The position numbers and the translations under genes were made by a program. The notes beneath the pieces are model-generated. The model had not been told where the DNA came from. It did no database searches and saw only the letters and a program-made list of their open reading frames with translations. Shown here one piece after another: positions 47,333-54,845 of a stretch of DNA of 64,000 nt. Position 1 is the stretch's first letter. Each line of letters begins with the position of its first letter. Location of the stretch: assembly GCA_029556615.1 (NCBI GenBank), contig JAKQDD010000086.1:1-64000 (forward strand), read 5' to 3'. This stretch comes from Verrucomicrobiota bacterium (GTDB taxonomy: Bacteria; Verrucomicrobiota; Verrucomicrobiia; Limisphaerales; J093).

Positions 47333-47769
47333 TCAGTTGCGACACGAACATCCTGTTCATCGCCTTCGAGTCCAGTCGGCCGGGGCACCAGGCGGCACGG
47401 CGATTCCTTGAAAGCCATCGCCAGAATCCGGAATTCGCCGTGTGTGACCTGGTGCTCATGGAACTGTATGGACTGCTGCGCAATCCGGCCGTGGCACGCC
47501 GTCCGCTTGAACCCGCCGCGGCGGCGGCGCTGATCGACCGGCTGCGGACGAATCCGCGATGGGATCTGCTCGACTATCCGGGCCCTGCGGCGGGAATCAT
47601 GACGCGGCTATGGAGAGAAGCGGCCCAGCCGGGCTTCGCCCGCCGCCGGCTCTATGACGTCCGGTTGGCCCTCACCCTGCGCCACCACGGTGTGACCGAG
47701 TTCGCCACCGGCAATGTCAGAGACTTCGAGGGCTTCGGATTCCATCGGGTCTGGAACCCGATCGCGTAG
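47329..47769 (+). CDS. vapC: VapC-type PIN-domain toxin
   Basis: 146 residues. The PIN acidic residues are visible: D5 in ISCDTNILF, E in LVLMELYGLLRN, D in YDVRLALTLRHHG and the FATGNVRDFEGFGF terminal Asp. These coordinate Mg2+ for RNase action on tRNA or mRNA. It is complete, unlike the PIN stub at 10160, and is paired with an intact antitoxin. Confidence 0.88.
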   Translation: MISCDTNILFIAFESSRPGHQAARRFLESHRQNPEFAVCDLVLMELYGLLRNPAVARRPLEPAAAAALIDRLRTNPRWDLLDYPGPAAGIMTRLWREAAQPGFARRRLYDVRLALTLRHHGVTEFATGNVRDFEGFGFHRVWNPIA

Positions 47770-47980
47770 CGAGGCAGGACAAGGGAACGGGGACACGGGA
47801 ATCCGCTACAAAGCCCCGCGCATTCTATAGCTGCGGGATTGGACCACAGCGCCGAAACTCGGTGCAAGCGCAACCGGCGCTTGGCATGATCCGACGGCAA
47901 TCCAACAGACCGCCCGCGCCACACCGCCTGCGTTTCCGGGCTCGACCCCGCCTGCCGCATGTGGTACACGTCCCCCTGCC

Positions 47981-48526
47981 ATGACCATCTTCGTTGCCAT
48001 CGCGCTGGCCGCTTTCCTCGTGGTGGGAGGATCGTTCCTGTTCGGATCGGATCACGACCACGATCATGATCATGACCACGGCCACGGCGACTCGGGACAC
48101 GACGCCGGGGCCGACTCCGGCGACCCGACGATCAGCATTTTTTCGACGAAGGTGGTTGCGACGCTGTTCATGGGCTTTGGCGCGGCGGGCGCCATCGCCC
48201 GGTACTACGAGCGGGACTACGTGGTCTCGTCGGGGATCGGCCTGCTCTCGGGGGTGGCCCTGGCGGCGATCATGTACCTGATGCTGGGCCTCTTCTACAG
48301 CCAGCAGGCCTCCTCGCTCGTCGCCACGCATTCGGCGGTCGGCTGCGCCGGGACGGTCACCGTCCCCATCGAAGCCGGCAGCCTGGGCGAGATCGGCCTC
48401 AGTCTCGGAGGCGAGTATCGGATCTTCCCCGCGCGCGCCCAGGAAGGCGTGGCCCTGGCCAAGGGCCAGACCGTGCGCGTCCTACGCATCGTCGGCACCC
48501 ACGTGATCGTCGAACCCATCACCTGA
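47981..48526 (+). CDS. NfeD-like membrane protein with His/Asp-rich loop
   Basis: 181 residues: membrane span 1 (3-21), a His/Asp run (about residues 24-45), two further spans (about 55-105) and a C-terminal OB-like domain (GCAGTVTVPIEAGSLGEIG to VLRIVGTHVIVEPI). The topology and the following flotillin gene (26 bases on) identify an NfeD/YuaF-type partner of flotillin. The alternating HD run could bind divalent metal and is not a usual feature of the family. The 210 bases before it show no gene. Confidence 0.78.
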   Translation: MTIFVAIALAAFLVVGGSFLFGSDHDHDHDHDHGHGDSGHDAGADSGDPTISIFSTKVVATLFMGFGAAGAIARYYERDYVVSSGIGLLSGVALAAIMYLMLGLFYSQQASSLVATHSAVGCAGTVTVPIEAGSLGEIGLSLGGEYRIFPARAQEGVALAKGQTVRVLRIVGTHVIVEPIT

Positions 48527-48552
48527 CCTCTGAACTCTGACTCCCCCTCCTC

Positions 48553-50262
48553 ATGAACCCGACACCCATGCTGCTCGACCTCTCCGGAGCCCTCCGCACG
48601 CTGGCGGTCCCGGCGATGATTCTGCTGATCGCCGTGGCGTTCATCATCGTCGTGCGCGTCATCGCCAGCCGCTACAAGAAGATCCCGCCCAACGCCGTCG
48701 GCATCTTCTTCGGGCGCAAGTACCGGTACGTGGACCCGGTGGACGGCAAGCCTCGGGTCCGCGGATTCCGGATCGTGGCCGGGGGCGGCTCGCTTCTGCT
48801 GCCGATCGTCGAGCAGTTGCAGGTGATGTCCACCGCGGCCTTCCAGACGCAGATCCAGGAGGAGAACATCCCCAACCGCGACAACGTGAAGGTCAATGTC
48901 CGAGGGGTCGCCACGTGCAAGATCTCGACCGCCCCGGAGGACCTCCACAATGCCGCCATGGCGTTCCTCGGCAAGAGCGATGAGGAGATCCTGGGGTTCG
49001 TCACCAACATCCTCATCGGCCATCTCCGGTCGATCATCGGCAAGCTGAACATCGACGAGATCCTGCGCCAGCGGGACACCTTCAACCGGCGCGTCATCGA
49101 GGAATCGACCGAGGAGCTCAAGCGCCTCGGCATCCAGATCATCACGCTCGTCATCCAGGACGTCAGCGATGCCTACGGCTACATCGACGCCCTCGGCCGG
49201 AAGACCGTCGCCGAGGCGCAGCGGGATGCTGACATCAAGGTGGCCGAGGCCCGGGCCGAGACCGAGAAACGGACCAGCGACGCCGCCAAGACCGCCGCGG
49301 TCGTCGTCGCCGGCAACGCCGTGGCCATCGCCGAGGCCGAACGGGATCGCGACGTCCGCCGCGCCCAGTTCAAAGTCGTCGCCGATACCGAAACCGCCAA
49401 GGCCAACCAGGCCCTCGCCATCGCCACCGCCGAACAGGAGAAGGTCCTCAAAGTCAAACAGGCCGAGCGCGACGCCGCCGAGAAGGAGGCCCAGGTCCTC
49501 GTCCAGGAAAAGGAAGCCGCCCGCCGCATGCAGGAGCTCAACGCCACGGTCGTCCAGAGCGCCGAGGCCGAGCGCAAGAAGGCCGTCATCGAGGCCGAAG
49601 CCGCCAAGGCGGTCGCCGTGCTCCGGGCCGATGCCGAGCGGGAGGCCGCCGTTCGGCGCGCCGAGGGCGAGAAGCAATCCAAGACCCTGCAGGGCGAAGG
49701 CGAAGCGGCCAAGACCCGCGCGACCCTCGTCGCGCAGGCCGAGGGCGAGGCGGCCATGAAACGGCAGGCCCTGCTCGCTGAGGCCGAAGGCCAGGCCGCT
49801 ATGAAAGGCAAGGTCCTGCTCGCCGAGGCCGAAGGCACCGCCCGCCTCGCCGAGGCCCTCGCCAAAATGACCGACGCGGCCAAGTTGATCATGATCCTCG
49901 ATCGCCTGCCGAAGCTGATCGAGCTGACTGGCGAAGCCGGCGAGCGAATCGCCCGGGCGACGTTCTCGGGCGTGGCCGCCCCGCTGGGCGCCATCGACTC
50001 GATCCACATCGTCGACATGGGCGGTGGCGGCAAGGGCCTGGACCAACTGGCCAGCCTCGTCCCCAACACCGTCTTCAAGACCATCGCCAGCCTCAAGGCC
50101 AGCGGCATCGACGTCGGCGACCTCGCCCGCCGGGCCGGGATCGATTTGAGCGCCCTGACCCGGATGCTGGGGCCGACGCCGGGATCGGCTGCTGCCGCGG
50201 GCACACCGCCCGCCCCGGAGACCGCCGAACCCGAGGAGAACCCCGCCGAGGCTGGCCACTGA
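48553..50262 (+). CDS. Flotillin-family membrane scaffold protein
   Basis: 569 residues. A single N-terminal span (about 17-37), then an SPFH/band-7 domain (about 45-230; NVKVNVRGVATCKISTAPED, GHLRSIIGKLNIDEIL), a very long Ala/Glu coiled coil with repeated AEAE motifs (about 230-440) and a C-terminal region typical of YqiK/FloT. It scaffolds membrane microdomains. It lies with the NfeD-like gene upstream and a carbonic-anhydrase-like gene 27 bases downstream. Confidence 0.92.
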   Translation: MNPTPMLLDLSGALRTLAVPAMILLIAVAFIIVVRVIASRYKKIPPNAVGIFFGRKYRYVDPVDGKPRVRGFRIVAGGGSLLLPIVEQLQVMSTAAFQTQIQEENIPNRDNVKVNVRGVATCKISTAPEDLHNAAMAFLGKSDEEILGFVTNILIGHLRSIIGKLNIDEILRQRDTFNRRVIEESTEELKRLGIQIITLVIQDVSDAYGYIDALGRKTVAEAQRDADIKVAEARAETEKRTSDAAKTAAVVVAGNAVAIAEAERDRDVRRAQFKVVADTETAKANQALAIATAEQEKVLKVKQAERDAAEKEAQVLVQEKEAARRMQELNATVVQSAEAERKKAVIEAEAAKAVAVLRADAEREAAVRRAEGEKQSKTLQGEGEAAKTRATLVAQAEGEAAMKRQALLAEAEGQAAMKGKVLLAEAEGTARLAEALAKMTDAAKLIMILDRLPKLIELTGEAGERIARATFSGVAAPLGAIDSIHIVDMGGGGKGLDQLASLVPNTVFKTIASLKASGIDVGDLARRAGIDLSALTRMLGPTPGSAAAAGTPPAPETAEPEENPAEAGH

Positions 50263-50289
50263 CGGTGAGAGCCGGCACTGCAACGCGCC

Positions 50290-50826
50290 GTGACGCCCAT
50301 GAACCCTGACGCCTCTCCCATCCGGGCGGTTTACCCCGCGGTCACCCAGCCGCATCCGGAGGCCATCGTGGTCTATTGCTCCGATCCGCGGTTCCAGATC
50401 GCGTTCGAGCAGTTCGTGGCCCGGGAGCTGGATCTCGAGCGCGGGCAGTACTTCCCGCTGGTGGTGGGCGGCGGGGCCGGGGTGCTGGCGCACCCCGAGC
50501 AGTTCCCGAAGGAATTCAAATTCATGCGGGAACGCCTCGAGCTGTACCGCAGCTGGTTCCCGTCGATCCGGCGGATCGTGTTGATCAACCACGAGGACTG
50601 CCGGTACTACGGGGTCTTGAAGCGGAAGCTGGGGGGGCTCCTGGGCGGCCGACTCCGGCTCGGATCGGAGCAGGCGCACGACGACTTGCGCCTGGTGGCC
50701 TCGGTCTTCGGCCGGCTCTTGCATCACCTGGGGGTCGAAATCGAGCTCTATTACGCCCGATTCGCCGACGAGACCCAGCAGGCGATCGTTTTCGAGCCGT
50801 GGGTTCGGGGCTCAATCCGCGGCTGA
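50290..50826 (+). CDS. Beta-carbonic-anhydrase-like protein
   Basis: 178 residues. C30-S-D-P-R34 (VVYCSDPRF) equals the C-x-D-x-R motif of beta-carbonic anhydrases, and H101-E-D-C104 (LINHEDCRYY) the H-x2-C zinc site. The glycine of the usual HxxCG is replaced by Arg, and the rest of the sequence diverges, so it may bind zinc without fast CO2 hydration. An ATG at 50299 (MNPDASP) is an alternative start. Cotranscription with flotillin is likely. Confidence 0.72.
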   Translation: MTPMNPDASPIRAVYPAVTQPHPEAIVVYCSDPRFQIAFEQFVARELDLERGQYFPLVVGGGAGVLAHPEQFPKEFKFMRERLELYRSWFPSIRRIVLINHEDCRYYGVLKRKLGGLLGGRLRLGSEQAHDDLRLVASVFGRLLHHLGVEIELYYARFADETQQAIVFEPWVRGSIRG

Positions 50827-51473
50827 CCCATCTCCCGCAGTTGTGAAGGTCGCTGGTTTGAGTGGCAGGGACGTGCGCACGCCAGACCCCGGTCTTCTCC
50901 ACTACCATGGCAGTGTTGTGGCTTGGCCCACGCCATCCTCAGGGGCCGATTCTGAGCCTGTCGCCCTGTCGCCGCGGGCTGAATCCAGCCACCCGTCCGG
51001 AAAAAGCGGCAGGGGGCTGCCGCACTCCAGAAACTGGCGTCCGCGCCGTGGCCCAGCGATCCGCGCGTCAGCGTCGTGGAGTGCGGTGCCGCCCTCCAGG
51101 CGGCACCGCTTTCGAGTGGGCCCAGCCCCGGAGGACCACGCCGCCTCGGGCCTTGGCCCAGACGGCCTGCCCCGAGCGCAGCCCAGGGGCCGGGAGTTGG
51201 GGGATCGAATCGAGCCTGCGCAACCCTTGGGACTGCGGTTGCGGCGCAGGTCCATGGCCCAGAGTCTGCGCTGATCCGGGCTTGGTGAACAAGGGGGTGC
51301 TCTCCACCACAGGCCCGCGTGCGAATGCCGACCCCGGAATCATTGGGGTTTTCGCAAAGAACGCCTCGCGGAAGCCGGACCACAGGCGCTAGTGTGGTGT
51401 CTCACCATCGAGGTGAGCACCCGGGTTCGCGGCGACGCTTGCGGCTTGCGGTCCACGATGCTATGGGAGAAGC
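50827..51473. other. Non-coding region with repeat hairpins
   Basis: About 650 bases with no frame resembling a known protein on either strand. It holds the paired hairpins at 51006-51109 and, near 51390-51418, a further imperfect dyad (GGTGTCTCACC and GGTGAGCACC) just before the histidine kinase gene, which may include its promoter or a small RNA. Confidence 0.5.
51006..51109. repeat. Head-to-head hairpin pair (REP/BIME-like)
   Basis: Left hairpin: GCGGCAG (51006-51012) pairs with CTGCCGC (51017-51023), followed by ACTCCAG. Right hairpin: GCGGTGCCGCC (51083-51093) pairs perfectly with GGCGGCACCGC (51099-51109) around a 5-base loop, preceded by TGGAGT. The flanking words CACTCCA and TGGAGTG are reverse complements, so these are two copies of one palindromic unit facing each other, as in bacterial interspersed mosaic elements. 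Confidence 0.8.
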
Positions 51474-53534
51474 GTGACTCCGGACGAGGCCAATCTGCGT
51501 TCCGAGTTCGAGGCGGTCCTGCGATTCGAAACGCTCCTTGTCGAGCTTTCATCCAAGTTCATCATCCTTTCGGCCGAACGTATTGGCCAGGCCATCAACG
51601 ACGCCCTGGGTGACGTATGCGGGCAATTAGGCCTGGACGGCATCGCCCTTTGGGAGGCCGGAGACCTCACCTGGGAAACGATGATGCTCACGCACAGCCA
51701 TCGCCCGGCCGAAGAGCCCGACATTCCCTTGCGCATCGGGGCGGCGGAGGAGTTCCCATGGCGCCTATCGGAGCTTCAGGGCGGAAGAACGATTGTCATC
51801 GCCTCCATCACCTCGGACGTGCCTGCTCATGCCGCCCTGGATCGGGAGGGATTCCGGCGCCATGGAATGAAGTCAGTGCTGGACATTCCCCTCGCTTCCG
51901 ACCCCGACCCGCCCTTCGGCGTGATCACCTTCTTCACGAGGCACAGGGAACGGATCTGGCCGGCCTTCCTGGTGGAGCAGTCCCGCTTGCTGGCCCAGAT
52001 CATTGCGAATGCGCTGATGAAGCAGCGCGCAGACCTTGCCCTGCAACCGAGCGAGGAGCGCGCGGTCCTGGCCGCGGAGACGGCCGGCATCGGACTCTGG
52101 ACGCTGAAGGCCGGCGAGACCCGTTTCTGGACGGCGGCCAACCTCCCTCCCATGCTGGGTCTTCCTCCGGCAGACGGCCTCGAGCTGGATCGTTTCCTGA
52201 GCCTGGTGCACCCGGATGACCGGGCACTCGTCCAGGCGGCCGTCGAGTCGGCACTGCAGCGCGACGCGATGCAGGTCATCGAATACCGGGTGGTACGTCC
52301 GGACGGGACCACGCGCTGGCTGACCTCGCGCGGCCGACGCCGCGTGGGGCGTGACGGCCTTCCGCTCAGCATCGCCGGAACCACCACGGACATCACGGAG
52401 CGCAAACTGGTCGCCCTGGAACTTGAACGCGAGAGGGCCTTGCTGGAAGCGGTGTTCGACAGCGTTCCTGGCCTCATCTACCTTTGGTCGGCGGAGGGTG
52501 CGCTGGTTCGTTGGAATCGGCAGCACGAGACGATCACCGGTTACAGCGCGGAAGAGCTGAAGGGTCTCCGGGTCGAGACGTACTTCCAGGGCGAGAACCT
52601 GGTTCGCATGCGCCGCGAGTGGGAGCGAGTCTTCACCGAAGGCCGGAGCAGGGGCATGTTCGACTGTACGCTGAAGGACGGGCGCACGGTGCCTTTTCTG
52701 CTGACCGGTGTGCGCTTGGAGATCGACGGGAGGCCACACCTGGTCGGTATGGGGTTGGATATCTCCGAGCAGCGGGCCGCAGAAGCCCAATTGACCGACA
52801 TGACCCTGCAACTGCAGCGCGCCACGCGTGTCGCAGCCCTGGGCGAGCTGTCGGGCGCCATCGCGCACGAACTCCGGCAACCCCTTGCAGGGATTCTCAG
52901 CACGGCGCAGGCCGGCGAGTTGCTGATCAAAGGAGACGCCTGCAGCTGTTCGGAGATGCTCGTCATGCTCGGCGAGATCGTGGCCGACACCAAACGCGCC
53001 GACTCGATCATCCGGGGTCTGCAGGATGTATACCGCAAGCAGGACGCCTCCTTCGGGACCCTGGAGGTTCAAACCCTGTTGCAGGACGCTCTGCACGAGG
53101 CCGAGAAGGACCGGATTCTCGCGCAAGCTCCCGCTCCCAAGCCTTGTGCTTCATTGGGAGCGGTGGCCGTGCGCGGCAGCCGCGTTCAACTTCTGCGCGT
53201 TGTTGCCAATCTTCTGCAAAACGCGGCACAGGCAACGGCCGGTATGGCGGATCGTGAGCGCCAGATCAGCGTGGGAGCCGAGACCAGCGCGGGGTCGGTG
53301 CGGATCTGGGTCCAGGACAATGGTCCGGGCATCGACCCTGCGAAGATCGATAGCATCTTCGAACCCCTGGTGACGTGGCGGTCCGGCGGTATGGGTCTGG
53401 GGCTGGCGATCAGCCGGAAGATCGTCGAGACGCACGGGGGGACGACGTGGGCGGAGAACGTGCCCGGTGGCGGTGCGCGCGTCGGTTTCTCGCTGCCCGT
53501 GATGCCGTGGGTGGAGGGCTCGGAGCGTGGCTGA
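51474..53534 (+). CDS. FixL-like sensor histidine kinase (GAF-PAS-PAS)
   Basis: 686 residues, GTG start. A GAF domain (about 20-190), PAS 1 (about 195-310, ending GTTTDITERK), PAS 2 (about 320-440, ending GLDISEQ), an H-box ELSGAIAHELRQPLAGI with phospho-His, and an ATPase with N-box LLQNAAQA, G1 DNGPGID and G2 GGMGLGLAISRKI. No membrane span, so it senses a cytoplasmic signal. The layout is that of FixL-type kinases, but heme-binding residues were not identified. The stop overlaps the response regulator start. Confidence 0.9.
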   Translation: MTPDEANLRSEFEAVLRFETLLVELSSKFIILSAERIGQAINDALGDVCGQLGLDGIALWEAGDLTWETMMLTHSHRPAEEPDIPLRIGAAEEFPWRLSELQGGRTIVIASITSDVPAHAALDREGFRRHGMKSVLDIPLASDPDPPFGVITFFTRHRERIWPAFLVEQSRLLAQIIANALMKQRADLALQPSEERAVLAAETAGIGLWTLKAGETRFWTAANLPPMLGLPPADGLELDRFLSLVHPDDRALVQAAVESALQRDAMQVIEYRVVRPDGTTRWLTSRGRRRVGRDGLPLSIAGTTTDITERKLVALELERERALLEAVFDSVPGLIYLWSAEGALVRWNRQHETITGYSAEELKGLRVETYFQGENLVRMRREWERVFTEGRSRGMFDCTLKDGRTVPFLLTGVRLEIDGRPHLVGMGLDISEQRAAEAQLTDMTLQLQRATRVAALGELSGAIAHELRQPLAGILSTAQAGELLIKGDACSCSEMLVMLGEIVADTKRADSIIRGLQDVYRKQDASFGTLEVQTLLQDALHEAEKDRILAQAPAPKPCASLGAVAVRGSRVQLLRVVANLLQNAAQATAGMADRERQISVGAETSAGSVRIWVQDNGPGIDPAKIDSIFEPLVTWRSGGMGLGLAISRKIVETHGGTTWAENVPGGGARVGFSLPVMPWVEGSERG

Positions 53535-54210
53535 ACACCAACCCATCGTTTTCGTCGTGGACGACGATCCGTCTGCGCGGCGTGGTCTCAAGCGCCTGTT
53601 CCGCGCGGCGGGCTGGAATGTCGAGACCTTTGATTCGGCTGCGGCCTTTCTGGCAGCGGACCGTGCAGACAAGCCGGGCTGCCTCGTGCTGGATGTGAGG
53701 ATGCCGGGCATGACCGGACCGCAATTGCAGGAAGCGCTGGGCGCAATGTCCTGTGGATTGCCCATCGTGTTCCTTTCAGCGCACGGCGACGTGCGAACGA
53801 CCGCAACCGCGATGAAGCGGGGTGCGGTCGACTTTCTCACGAAGCCAGTCGATGCCAAGGACCTGGTGGCCGCCATCCGCGAGTCGTTGGAACGCGACGC
53901 GAAGGAGCGGGCGCGGCGGGCAACAACCACGGCTTTTACAAAGCAGTTGCGCCAGCTCACACAACGCGAGCGCGAGGTCATGACCTTCGTCATTGCAGGC
54001 CTCCTGAACAAGCAGATTGCCGCCGAGCTCGGGATCTCGGAGGAGACCGTCAAGGTCCACCGCGGGCGCGTGATGGACAAGCTGGGCGTGGCGTCGGTCG
54101 CCGAGCTGGTGCGCCAATGCGCTGCCGTCGGCATCACGCCGGCCGGCCCGGGTAAGCCGCCGCGGTCGGCGCCCGCGGGCACAGGCTTACGGTGTAGCCG
54201 CCCGCGTTGA
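53527..54210 (+). CDS. FixJ-family response regulator
   Basis: 227 residues, GTG start inside the kinase gene. Receiver: acidic pocket FVVDDDPSARR, phospho-Asp in CLVLDVRMPGM, conserved Lys in FLTKPVD. C-terminal LuxR-type helix-turn-helix: LTQREREVMTFVIAGLLNKQ and ISEETVKVHRGRVMDKL. Typical cognate of the kinase just upstream. A 25-residue proline-rich tail follows the DNA-binding domain. Confidence 0.93.
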   Translation: MAEHQPIVFVVDDDPSARRGLKRLFRAAGWNVETFDSAAAFLAADRADKPGCLVLDVRMPGMTGPQLQEALGAMSCGLPIVFLSAHGDVRTTATAMKRGAVDFLTKPVDAKDLVAAIRESLERDAKERARRATTTAFTKQLRQLTQREREVMTFVIAGLLNKQIAAELGISEETVKVHRGRVMDKLGVASVAELVRQCAAVGITPAGPGKPPRSAPAGTGLRCSRPR

Positions 54211-54374
54211 AGGCGGCACGAGAACCGGCCGCGCTGCCCTGTGAGCCGGCCCACGAGCCTGGCGCCCGTTTGCCGTCCGGATCCATCGCCCCGCCGCCCC
54301 CGTCGCCACCGCCGAGGCGGGTACCACGAAGGTGGAATTGTCGCGAGGCAACGCGCGACTCTATTGTCCCGCCG

Positions 54375-54809
54375 ATGAAACACAGCGCGGTCATAGCCAT
54401 CGTGGACGACGATGCAGCGCCGCGCCGCGGCCTGGTGCGGTTGCTGAACGCCGCGGGCTACGAGACGCGGGATTTTGCCTCGGCCGACGAGCTCCTGCTG
54501 GACATGGACGCCGGCGGCCTTGCGTTCAGTTGCCTCATCCTTGACGCCCGTATCCCCGGCAAACCGCTGCGGGAGTTCCAGGGCGAGCTGGCATCGCGTG
54601 GCATGAAGGTGCCGTGCATCGTGGTGACGGCCGACGACAGCGAGGAGACGCGGCACATGGCGCGCGAGATGCAGGCCGCAGGCTTTTTCTGCAAACCCGT
54701 GGACGGCATGGCCCTGCTGGATGCCATACGGTGGGCCGTGCCGGAAGCCGCCTCGGCTCCCCGCCGTGATCCTCAAGAGCCTCTCCCTCACCGCCGGTTG
54801 AGTCTTTGA
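54375..54809 (+). CDS. Single-domain response regulator
   Basis: 144 residues from ATG 54375, receiver only: IAIVDDDAAPRRGL, phospho-Asp in CLILDARIPGK, switch Thr in IVVTADDSE and Lys in FFCKPVDG. It resembles the FixJ receiver but lacks an output domain, so it may act as a phosphate sink or link the kinase to another partner. The 5' in-frame extension to 54207 is low-complexity and unlikely to be translated. Confidence 0.85.
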   Translation: MKHSAVIAIVDDDAAPRRGLVRLLNAAGYETRDFASADELLLDMDAGGLAFSCLILDARIPGKPLREFQGELASRGMKVPCIVVTADDSEETRHMAREMQAAGFFCKPVDGMALLDAIRWAVPEAASAPRRDPQEPLPHRRLSL

Positions 54810-54845
54810 GTGCCAATCCGCTGCCGGAAGAACAAAGCCCTGAAC

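Noticed and set aside
48295-50727. 810-codon open frame antisense to flotillin
   Set aside because: It mirrors the Ala/Glu coiled-coil codons of the flotillin gene, giving an artefactual Gly/Leu-rich product.
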